Assembly: GCA_026770615.1 (NCBI GenBank)
Contig: MU631402.1
Span: forward strand, 293,958 to 310,496
DNA: 16,539 nt
Reading direction: 5' to 3'
Source: Pavlovales sp. CCMP2436
Taxonomy: Eukaryota > Haptophyta > Pavlovophyceae > Pavlovales
The translations under genes and the position numbers were made by a program. The first letter of the stretch is position 1; each line of letters opens with the position of its first letter. Below, piece by piece: positions 6,566 to 13,750 of the stretch. The notes beneath the pieces were generated by a model that had not been told where the DNA came from, made no database searches, and worked only from the letters and a program-made list of their open reading frames with translations.

Positions 6566-7507
6566 TCATTCGGCGCGAGTGAGGTTACATGCGCGCAGCC
6601 GCTGGTCGAGCAGGCGGTCGATAAAAGCGTACAGTTTTACGTCCCATTGCAGAGCCGTTTGGACCTCGCGGATGGTGCTCAGCGACGGCTTGGGGTCCAG
6701 CTGCTTCGCGCCGGGGTTCGCGTGCAGCCGCGCGAATGCCCTTACATCTACGCCCTCGTAGAAGGTGGGGAGCAGTCGCTGTTGGAGCAACATCGACTCC
6801 TCCAGCCGCTCCACTGAACCGATGAAGAGGTAATCCCCAGCCACCCGCCGTCGCGCGATGTCGTACTTAGCGCGCATGTCGTCGGTGTGGCAGGTGGGGT
6901 CGCGGGTGCCGCAGAATACGTCGACGAGTATACCCGGCCCAGGGAAGAACGACTTGAGCACCCCGGCTCGGAACGTCGCGTTCCAAGTCGCGACGGCGTG
7001 GTCTATGGTCATCTGGCAGAAGTGCGGGATAACATTCGCCACGTTCGGCAGCTCTCGCGGACAGGTACTTGCAGGCAGTATCTTGCACGCGCAGTCGCGC
7101 TGGTAATAGTACTGGCTGCCGAATAGCTTGGCCGGAGCCCGAACCATGTTTATCCACGTGAGCCCCCCCTCTTCGGAGCTTACGTCTCCGTACCACAAGG
7201 GGGCCTCGTAGATGTATGGCGGGGGCACCGACGCGCGCGCGGCGGTCCAGTTGCCGCCCACCACCCGGAAGCCCTTTCTACGCGCGGCGCTAAGCATGAG
7301 CGTGAGCATTGTTGTTGATGCGGTCCTGGCGATGCGGTTGAAGACGACGCGCGCAGGCGCGGCCTGCACGGCGCAGCGGGTCTGCCGCGCGAGGATCGCC
7401 TCGTCCTCCGCGTCAAGCGTTGGCGTCGCCGTGCGCTCGTCGCCGCCCGCGAGTGCCAGCCAGCACGCGAGCGCTAGCCACGCTGAGTGGTGCGTGGGTC
7501 TCGCCAT
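6566..7507 (-). CDS. Secretory-pathway sulfotransferase, heparan sulfate 2-O-sulfotransferase-like
   Basis: The 313-residue protein starts with a hydrophobic segment (residues 9-21, LALACWLALAG), fitting a signal peptide or signal anchor for Golgi entry. Matches to the HS2ST/uronyl 2-O-sulfotransferase family, in order, are the 5'-phosphosulfate-binding region VVFNRIARTASTTM (54-67), the 3'-phosphate-binding region INMVRAPAKLF (119-129), a Cys-rich part (CTxFCGTRDPTC near 198-206), and KYDIARRRVAGDYLFIGSVE then RLEESMLLQQRLLPTFYEG (214-252). These enzymes move sulfate from PAPS to uronic acids of glycans. The usual Lys of PKTAST is Arg here, and the catalytic His motif is altered (see findings). 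No intron is seen. The start is 15 bp from the start of the divergent gene at 7523. The donor is inferred, and the glycan acceptor is unknown. Confidence 0.85.
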   Translation of the reverse strand: MARPTHHSAWLALACWLALAGGDERTATPTLDAEDEAILARQTRCAVQAAPARVVFNRIARTASTTMLTLMLSAARRKGFRVVGGNWTAARASVPPPYIYEAPLWYGDVSSEEGGLTWINMVRAPAKLFGSQYYYQRDCACKILPASTCPRELPNVANVIPHFCQMTIDHAVATWNATFRAGVLKSFFPGPGILVDVFCGTRDPTCHTDDMRAKYDIARRRVAGDYLFIGSVERLEESMLLQQRLLPTFYEGVDVRAFARLHANPGAKQLDPKPSLSTIREVQTALQWDVKLYAFIDRLLDQRLRACNLTRAE

Positions 7508-7522
7508 GCTGACGAGCTCACG

Positions 7523-8407
7523 ATGGCGGACATCCCAGCGGTCGGCTGGAAGGACGTGGCCGACGTGCTCGCCCGGGGAGAGAGCGTGTTCGCGTTGCTC
7601 AGCGGCGACGCACAGGCCGCGTTCGTCGCGCTGTCTTCCGCCGCGGCCGAGGACGCGGTCGGTGACGGCGACGGCGGGGCGCTAAGGCTGCAGACGAGCT
7701 GCCCCGCGCCGCACAGCCTCGTCCGCCCAATGCCCTTCCTGCTGCTGCTCCCCCCCGCCGGGATGGACGACTGTGGCGTCCTCCCCCACTTCATCGGGAG
7801 CGACGAGGTGCTCGAGGGGTGCGCCGACTCGGCCGAAGCGGTCCGCGAGCTCGAGGGGCACGACCGCTGGCGGGGGGCCCTATCGGACATCGCAGCGCGC
7901 GTTCGCGGCCCCGCCGTGCACGAGCTGGGCGCTCAGCCCGCTGGGCTGGGCGGGAGCGCGTGGGACCTGGGCCTCGTTGGACCCGAGGCGATCCAGCTCA
8001 TGCTCGCTGCGGAGCCGCAAGATCTCGAGGCGTTCATCGACGGGCTCGGGGCCGCCGATGCGCTGCCGGAGAGAGTCGCCCACGTCGCCGGGTTGATACT
8101 GCACCAGGTCTTCCCGCAGCTCGCACGCGCGGAGGAGGCGACTCGCAATGGTCAGCCCGACGCGGAAGCCACCGCCACGTTCGGCGGTCGGCCCCTCGGC
8201 CCTCCACTTGCCTCGCTGCTGGGGCACCTCCTGCTCGCCACAGGCGCGCTCGAGCTTCCGCCAGACGAGTTTATGCAGTTCCTCGAGGTGTGCGATCTGG
8301 GGCAGGACGAGTCTCAGCGGTGCGGGCTGGCGATGAGCGCGACAGAAATATACCTACAGCACACTGTCTTCGGCTCGTCGGAGGCGTCACAGGGTGCGGT
8401 GAGATAA
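7523..8407 (+). CDS. Hypothetical acidic protein, 294 residues
   Basis: I do not recognise this protein. The first ATG (MADIPAVGWKDVADVL) opens a frame of 294 codons with strong G/C third positions, ending in TAA. The product is rich in Ala, Leu, Asp, Glu and Gly and appears mostly helical: AEAVRELEGHDRWRGALSDI, PEAIQLMLAAEPQDLEAFID, LASLLGHLLLATGALELPPD and FMQFLEVCDLG. There is no signal peptide, clear membrane span or known catalytic motif. It could be a soluble helical-repeat or scaffold protein, but that is a guess from composition. Open frames on the other strand and in a second plus frame are GC-driven shadows. It is transcribed away from the sulfotransferase gene, and the 5' ends must overlap or share a promoter. 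Confidence 0.7.
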   Translation: MADIPAVGWKDVADVLARGESVFALLSGDAQAAFVALSSAAAEDAVGDGDGGALRLQTSCPAPHSLVRPMPFLLLLPPAGMDDCGVLPHFIGSDEVLEGCADSAEAVRELEGHDRWRGALSDIAARVRGPAVHELGAQPAGLGGSAWDLGLVGPEAIQLMLAAEPQDLEAFIDGLGAADALPERVAHVAGLILHQVFPQLARAEEATRNGQPDAEATATFGGRPLGPPLASLLGHLLLATGALELPPDEFMQFLEVCDLGQDESQRCGLAMSATEIYLQHTVFGSSEASQGAVR

Positions 8408-8569
8408 CGCGGCAGAGCTGATCGCCTGGTGAACGTGCACACACGTGTCGTATTCCACCTGACTCGGGACTGGTGAAGCAAGGGAGTACCTGAAGGCTGA
8501 GAACTAACTTTGCACCACTCGACATTCACGATTAAGGATTAGTTATAGCACCTTCACGTATATGTCAGC

Positions 8570-8735
8570 TCCCATGGTGACTGGTGTAATCCATTGCTAC
8601 GAGTTCACCACTAACCTCACAGGTCTTTACCAGTGAACTACCACCACCAGTCCTGCTGCCAGGACTAACGTCTGACGTCAACCAAGTCAGTGAGTGAACA
8701 ACACCTGTTGAACCATGCTGAGCCGCTATATATAC
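8570..8735 (+). repeat. Dispersed repeat R, copy 3
   Basis: This is the longest copy visible. It matches the intronic copy at 2790-2925 (gctacgagttcaccactaac against gctatgagttcgtcaccaac, then the shared core). It also matches the inverted copy at 5703-5790, up to gccgctatata. It lies about 160 bp past the stop of the hypothetical gene. Confidence 0.85.
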
Positions 8736-9053
8736 GTAATCCATGATATACGCCCTTGCCCGGGCACACTACCGGAGATCCATCGGCACGCGCGGTGGCG
8801 CCCAAGCCAGCGCAGCCGACTAAGGCACGCAGCAGGCAATGGGCGACGCAGCGCTCAGACCAGCACAACATTTAGAACAGTCAGACGCCAGCTTGAATCC
8901 CTATCATAAAAATACTATATATGTTTTGAACATGCCATGACATGAGAGTAGAGATCAAAATAGCGCCCGGGGCGGCCTCGTCGGCTAACTTAATGCAGAC
9001 AGTTGGTGCGGACAGTCAGGTCGCGTGAACGCCCAGGCTAATTGCCTAGGCGT
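8736..9053. other. Non-coding stretch holding the second 33-bp repeat
   Basis: No gene is supported. Bases 8874-8906 are the reverse complement of 3554-3586. Upstream, at about 8800-8840, a gcagccgactaaggcacgc segment resembles the A-box region of a leucine-type tRNA, and cttgaatccc (8892-8901) resembles a B box. Their spacing is too long for a tRNA, so a decayed SINE is possible but unproven. Confidence 0.4.
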
Positions 9054-9569
9054 ATGCACGCAAGAGTGCGCCTCAAGCAGAGCCAGCAGTTGCGCCACCG
9101 AGTTCCCCGCCATCATCGTCGTCCCCCGTCGGTCGTGGAGCGGCTGTCACGGGGTCCGGAGACGGGTCCACGGAGTCGACATGGGGGTCGAAATCCGAAT
9201 TATTGGCGCGATTCCGCACTGGGGAGGGAGAAAAGTGGTGGCCGGGTCGAAGAAGTAGACTTCGTTCGCCCCTGCGCGCTAAGTGTCGATAGCTATTGTC
9301 GAATAGAGTCCTCCCCGACCGTCGGAGCCCACCTCGTGTGCCTCTCATGTGCCTCTGGGGTCGATAACATAATAATGGTAACTAACATTTCCGATTCTCA
9401 GCGTTCGGAAGCGGAAGGAAAGTCGGACTTCCCGAAGTGGTGCGGAAAATTTTATTGCAGATTCGTGAATGGGGCGCCTCTGCAATATAAAATGTATAAT
9501 CCACCTCCGGTTCGTGAGTTACTCCGCAGGATTTTCATCAGGCTTGCTCGCAATTGCCCCCCGGACTGA
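9054..9569 (+). CDS. Possible hypothetical ORF, 171 residues
   Basis: This uninterrupted frame starts at an ATG (MHARVRLKQSQQLRHRVPRH) and ends in TGA. The N-terminal third is Arg/His-rich, as composition-driven frames often are. The C-terminal part (FPKWCGKFYCRFVNGAPLQY, PPPVRELLRRIFIRLARN) looks more protein-like and lies in lower-GC sequence. No family is recognised and there are no visible partners. It may be an exon, a relic or chance. Confidence 0.25.
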   Translation: MHARVRLKQSQQLRHRVPRHHRRPPSVVERLSRGPETGPRSRHGGRNPNYWRDSALGREKSGGRVEEVDFVRPCALSVDSYCRIESSPTVGAHLVCLSCASGVDNIIMVTNISDSQRSEAEGKSDFPKWCGKFYCRFVNGAPLQYKMYNPPPVRELLRRIFIRLARNCPPD

Positions 9570-9839
9570 CCACTAATTTGGATTTCGACTCATGGTCATA
9601 TTAAACGGCCAACCCTCCCACAACCCGGTACATACCACCCTGCACGACGCTGCAATTGCCACCAGGGACGAGTACAGGGTAGTAGCAGCGCGATAATTAA
9701 TTAAGCGTTGTCGGCCGCATTGTATTTGCCGCATATACTGCTGTATACAGTTAGTTGGGCACATACATGCACCCTTGATAACATGATTAATTAATATATT
9801 ATTTGTTATTTTATATTTATTGAGGCCGCCGGCAGTATA
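9570..9839. other. AT-rich 3' flank of the gene at 9840-11045
   Basis: No gene is seen. The sequence becomes strongly AT-rich (attaattaatatattatttg near 9784-9804) immediately after the stop of the minus-strand gene and probably holds its 3' UTR. Confidence 0.5.
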
Positions 9840-11045
9840 TTAGTATTCACCTTCGGTATTAATGATTCGAGGAGGCTCGAGTAGTATACGGGCAGCTCTA
9901 CTCGCATCGCCTGCGGCGGCCTGCTGAGCACCAGTGGTTCGTAGCGTGATACCGTGACGGAGCGCCGGCGGGGAGCGGACCGGGGTCGCCCATGGGACGG
10001 CAGCGCCAATGGTCGAGACGACGAGCTGCTCGTGATCCTCCAGCCCTCGGCGGTGGAGCTGATCGAATGCAACGGCCTGTAGCCAGGTGAGCTTCTTTCG
10101 CACATTTGCGGGCTGCCTCGGCGGCGTGAGACCGAGGCGGAGCATTGCTAGATCGATGCCAACGTAACCGTCTGTCGATGCCTTCCTGCCTTCCTTCGCG
10201 CCTTCTTTCGCGCCCTCTACGACGCGCGGCTCGGCAGCCGGGGCAGCTGTCCTGCTTGCCGGCAGCGCTTGCTCCGACTTCGCAACTACTGCAGCCGGAG
10301 CAGCTGCCTGTCTGACCCCCTCTTCTCCACTCCGCCGATCAGAGCCATAGCCGCGCGAGGGACGTGGGTCGGACGCTTTGGGCGACGGCTCCGGCAGGCC
10401 CGCCGGAATGAGCATGCTCGAACGCCGGCCGGCGAGCGCATGGCTGTCGACAAAGCGGCGCGGCGAAAGGTTTTCGTCAGCAGATTCCGTCGACGCCCAC
10501 AGTCCCCGCAGCTGCGGTGCGCTCACGCCAGCCCAGTCCGCGGGATCCGCGTCGAATCGCACGCCGGGAGCCACTCCGCTCGAACCCCAGGTGAGCTGAG
10601 GACGGCCTCGCTGCTCAACGCCGGACGCAAAGGCCTCGCGCAGCACCACCTGCCGGTCCCGCCGGTCTTGCAGCCTGCGCTCGGCTGGCGACAGATTGAG
10701 CGAACGGCGTCGCGGTGACTGCGCCTTGGAGATGGAGGCGCTGCGCAAGGTGGAGGCGGAGGCCCTGGGCAAGGTGCTGCGCGACGATGGGAAGAGCACG
10801 CGCCGCGGCTTTCCGACGGCATCTGGCTCCCCCTCCAGCTCGTCCCAGCCCTCGCCGTCGGTGGCGCTCAGCCTCTGGCCACGGCGCGGGTCTATCGTGT
10901 AGACGACGGGCGTGAGCCCAGCGCGATCCAGCCGCGGGCGTGGCGCGGCAAAGCCCAGCGCCCGCGCCCGCGCCTGCTCGTTGCGGGCGTCCAGGCGGAG
11001 GCTCGTCCTCGGCATCAGCGGGTGTGCCGCATCTTTCACGAGCAT
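9840..11045 (-). CDS. Hypothetical protein, 401 residues, largely disordered
   Basis: I do not recognise the family. The frame is open for 401 codons without introns, while the plus-strand frames opposite it are broken. The first three quarters are low-complexity and rich in Arg, Ser, Pro and Ala, with several SP/TP sites (SPRRRSLNLSPAERR, SPRRFVDSH), suggesting a disordered, phosphorylated region. A short EGAKEGAKEGRK repeat precedes the most ordered part: DGYVGIDLAMLRLGLTPPRQ, then a KKLTWLQAVAFDQLHRRGLE helix and EQLVVSTIGAAVPWATPV. No signal peptide, membrane span or enzyme motif is seen. The start is the first ATG in frame after an upstream hairpin at 11057-11097. A cytoskeletal, nuclear or regulatory role cannot be told apart. 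Confidence 0.65.
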   Translation of the reverse strand: MLVKDAAHPLMPRTSLRLDARNEQARARALGFAAPRPRLDRAGLTPVVYTIDPRRGQRLSATDGEGWDELEGEPDAVGKPRRVLFPSSRSTLPRASASTLRSASISKAQSPRRRSLNLSPAERRLQDRRDRQVVLREAFASGVEQRGRPQLTWGSSGVAPGVRFDADPADWAGVSAPQLRGLWASTESADENLSPRRFVDSHALAGRRSSMLIPAGLPEPSPKASDPRPSRGYGSDRRSGEEGVRQAAAPAAVVAKSEQALPASRTAAPAAEPRVVEGAKEGAKEGRKASTDGYVGIDLAMLRLGLTPPRQPANVRKKLTWLQAVAFDQLHRRGLEDHEQLVVSTIGAAVPWATPVRSPPALRHGITLRTTGAQQAAAGDASRAARILLEPPRIINTEGEY

Positions 11046-11056
11046 CCGTTACAGGT

Positions 11057-11097
11057 CAGGCGGCCATGCTGGATGTACGACTCAGCATGGCCGCCTG
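11057..11097 (-). promoter_or_regulatory. Perfect 15-bp hairpin just upstream of an ATG
   Basis: The arms CAGGCGGCCATGCTG (11057-11071) and CAGCATGGCCGCCTG (11083-11097) are exact reverse complements around an 11-nt loop. The structure ends 11 bp before the ATG of the minus-strand gene (11045), so in its mRNA it would be a very stable stem in the 5' UTR. Each arm contains an ATG/CAT, giving possible upstream start codons. A small inverted-repeat element is an alternative. Confidence 0.6.
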
Positions 11098-11492
11098 CTG
11101 CGAGCCGAGCTTGTGATCTCCTACGCTCTGCCACTGCGCGCACGCTGGCTAACCGGCTGTGCCTGCAGGGATGATAGTGCGTGATCCAAAGGACTGCGGC
11201 CTCTCCACTCCGAGGCTACGGGTTTTACCACCGTCAGAAACAGCCTCAAGTACGGGCACGGCTCCTTGCCCCTGGCCCTTCCAAGGGCTTGGTGAGCACA
11301 CGGCCACACCTTCGATATAACATCGATTTTGAGTGTCGACAATAACTAACTAAAGTTTTACATCTCTGAATTCAGACAATGTCTAGTAGTGACTAGTGAG
11401 TAATGCAGTCAGACCGTGTGTCCCATGTCCAGCTGCTGGGCTCAATTTGGCGATTAAAATTTTAATATATAATTTATTCCGCTCGAGTCCTC
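11098..11492. other. No gene seen
   Basis: Short open frames here are not supported by composition. The right part (11440-11475) is AT-rich. This should hold the promoter of the minus-strand gene at 9840-11045. Confidence 0.4.
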
Positions 11493-11850
11493 TCATCGTC
11501 GTCGGTTCACAACGACGTCACTTTCGCAAGTGAATCCGCCGTTCCAGCAGGTCTTCAGCTGCGCATGAACTTCGTGACCACCATTGAAAAAAATTATATC
11601 GTTGAGTTGCCGGGCACGCCGAGGTCCTTGCCACATTGTCGCCGCCGCCGCCGCCTTCCATGTGCCGCTGTCGTCGTCGTCCCAGCTGCCCACGTTCGAC
11701 TTTCACCACAGCTTGCCGTCTCCTTCTCTCGAGCTGCTGCGGCTGCCGCTGCCACCGTTCCCATCTCCACCACGCCCACACCCTCGCTCTCACCTCCCCC
11801 CTCTCCTCTCCCCTCGCCGTTTTGGTTTCGTCAGTCTTAATTTCGGCTTC
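11493..11850. other. Low-complexity triplet-rich region with an unresolved coding-like edge
   Basis: Bases 11630-11810 are GCC/CTC/GTC-rich on the plus strand and open in several frames. The left edge has a protein-like frame on the minus strand (IIFFNGGHEVHAQLKTCWNG, 11602-11543) and another on the plus strand (NFVTTIEKNYIVELPGTP). I cannot tell which is real. The minus one could be a downstream remnant of the OTU pseudogene or its host element. Confidence 0.3.
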
Positions 11851-13440
11851 TTATCCTTGGGACAGTCTGTCATCTGTTGCTTCAAAGTATGTCTTGCCTT
11901 CATCGATGGAGATTACGCATATCATCCTTCCTCCGTTGCGCGACTCTGCGATAAGCTCAGATAAGGATTTTACCTTAGCTCCAGGCCGGGCTGTCCACCA
12001 GTTCCCGTTTGCGCTGTTTGGTAAGAGGCCGTTCAGAGGCTCGGCGCGGTATATAGCGATGAATTTATGCACTTGCCCCTGCTCCAGTCTCTTGATTAGA
12101 ACCACATCTTTGCCTACGCATGTGGCGATGCTGTGGAGCATGTTACCGTTCATCCATGCTGCCTGATTTGGTCCGAAGTGAGGCGGCCCGTACTTAGCTT
12201 GCGCTTCGATTGGCCAAACGTTACGGATTAGCCGGTGGTCAAGGTTGTTGCCCATACGGTCACCTACGTTCTCCGGGCTGCGTAAATTCAAGTGTTCCTG
12301 GATGTGTCGCGGGAGGCTGCACGGGCATATGTGATTGCCGCATTTCGTAGTGCTATGGCTGCCTCCAAGCTAACCGTCCTCCCTGCGCTTCTCAGCACAG
12401 CGTAGTAGAGGCAGTTCCCATCACCTTGCATGCTTTCGTGGGTTAGGTTTACACTTGCCAGAGCACTCTCAGGTTGCCAGCCGGTTCGCTTGTCCGTAGA
12501 TTTTCAGTGATTGTGACGGCTTCGTCCTCTGTAGGGGCTTTTTGTGCACTGCTACAGTCATAGACGGGCATTGAGAAAGCTGGGCATTAAGAAACTGGGC
12601 CTCAATGTTGTTGGGAGAAAGTGAAGAAACTGGGCCTCAAATAGCGAGGTGCCTTAAGAACGAAGAAAAAAATAGCCTCAATGTTTTGCGGTTTTCTTAT
12701 ATTTTAAAGAGGGGATTTATAGGGGCCAGCGGTCTTGCCGGGTAGAGCACTTAGTCCCGAAAACATTGCCCAAGCCTTTCCCCTCTTGCCCATGCCCTAG
12801 CAATCTCGCTGTCCCTGTCTCTGGTCCTTTATAATAACCCCTGGACTTAGCTGGGGGCGGAAAATAACACCTTGAGCAATTAGAAATAACAGACAAGGGG
12901 ACTTAAGAAACTAAGCCTCACTGCCTGTCAGCCAGAGCCAGATCAGCCATTAAGAAACTGGACCTCACTGCCACTGGGGGCCTAAGAAACCCTAAAAAAC
13001 TGGGCCTCACTCAGATTCCCAGCTTTCTTAATGCCCGTCTAGATGACTGTAGCCTTTCTTCCTGCTGCCCGTGGGCCCGCTGGTTTGGTTAGTGAGGTGT
13101 TCGTCCTAGCATTAGGTACCCCGATAGTAATAACAACCCAGCTGGTGCCACTACTGGCTTGGGCGGGGGGGCTGATCGGGCTTGCCTGGGTGACTATATG
13201 CCCTTGCAGTAACACCTTTCTAACCTTGCTGTCTCTAATGGCAAGCATGCAAAAGTGTTTGCCGTGCTGTGCGGTGGTTTTATCTCCTGCCTTCATCTGC
13301 ATTCGCATTAGGGCAGTCCTCCGTGTGCAGCAGTGCGTTCTGAGGCTGCTTGTTACCACCTCCTTCTGCAGCAGCCCGCGCTTATTATTGTCCAATGTAA
13401 TTTGAATAGTGAATACGATACAGTAACATATAATTAGAAC
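11851..13440 (-). pseudogene. OTU-domain cysteine protease-like pseudogene
   Basis: On the minus strand, GDGNCLYYAV (catalytic Cys codon 12413-12411) is the hallmark of the OTU family, deubiquitinase-type cysteine proteases. Later blocks fit the fold: HLNLRSPENVGDRM, WPIEAQAKYG, AAWMNGNMLHSIATCVGKDV and ICVISIDEGKTYFEATDD. Four disruptions are visible. An inverted-repeat element interrupts the 5' frame at 12553-13051. One frameshift lies between about 12500 and 12451, and another near 12290-12310 (TGA at 12290-12288). The expected active-site His before the aromatic residue in the last block is Tyr (codon 11889-11887). The frame upstream of the element is open from about 13440 with no ATG. 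The source may be a cellular gene, a retroelement or a viral insertion, and the sequence does not decide. Confidence 0.72.
12555..13049. mobile_element. TA-flanked inverted-repeat element (Tc1/mariner-like MITE), 495 bp
   Basis: The ends are inverted repeats of about 30-32 bp starting CAGTCAT (left 12555-12584, right 13018-13049). They differ by a 2-base indel and one substitution, and they are bordered by TA on both sides (12553-12554, 13050-13051). TA target duplications and CAGT ends are typical of Tc1/mariner-type elements. There is no transposase frame, so it is non-autonomous. Inside are at least five direct repeats of aagaaactgggcctca-like sequence at about 12589, 12624, 12905, 12952 and 12994. 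They are clustered toward the ends like transposase-binding sites. Confidence 0.85.
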
Positions 13441-13750
13441 TTAGATCTGATATATATTCAATCATTATAACTAAAGGAAACTATGGTATCGAGGATGCCA
13501 CAGGTTAAATCATGCGATGGCAACTTTGAATGGTGCAAGTGCAACTCTGTGGCGAGGGGGGGCGGGGCTGAGCCCACGCGTACAGAGGGTGGTGTATAAG
13601 GCGCGGTCGTCGTCCAGCAGCGACCGAACCGCGCCATGCGCTCTTCCTGTACGGTGCGGGTGGGCCGCGCGAGCCAGCGGCGACTTGGCCCGAGGGAGGT
13701 CTAGGGCCGGCTATCGCGGGGCCGGGCCGAGGCGGGGCCAAGCGGGCAGC
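13441..13750. other. 3' flank of the ABC gene; no gene seen
   Basis: The left part is AT-rich. The right part (13555-13750) is GC-rich and immediately follows the stop of the minus-strand ABC gene, so it probably includes its 3' UTR. Open frames across the stop are GC-driven. Confidence 0.5.

Noticed and set aside
7819..8421. 200-residue plus-strand frame overlapping the hypothetical gene at 7523-8407
   Set aside because: It is an Arg/Ala-rich shadow in another frame. The frame starting at 7523 has the better codon composition and a normal residue mix.
10269..10915. Plus-strand frames opposite the 401-residue gene
   Set aside because: They are short, broken and Arg/Ser/Pro-rich, while the minus strand is open for 401 codons.
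12580..13000. CRISPR-like array of short repeats
   Set aside because: The repeats are degenerate, irregularly spaced and enclosed by terminal inverted repeats with TA borders in a eukaryotic genome.
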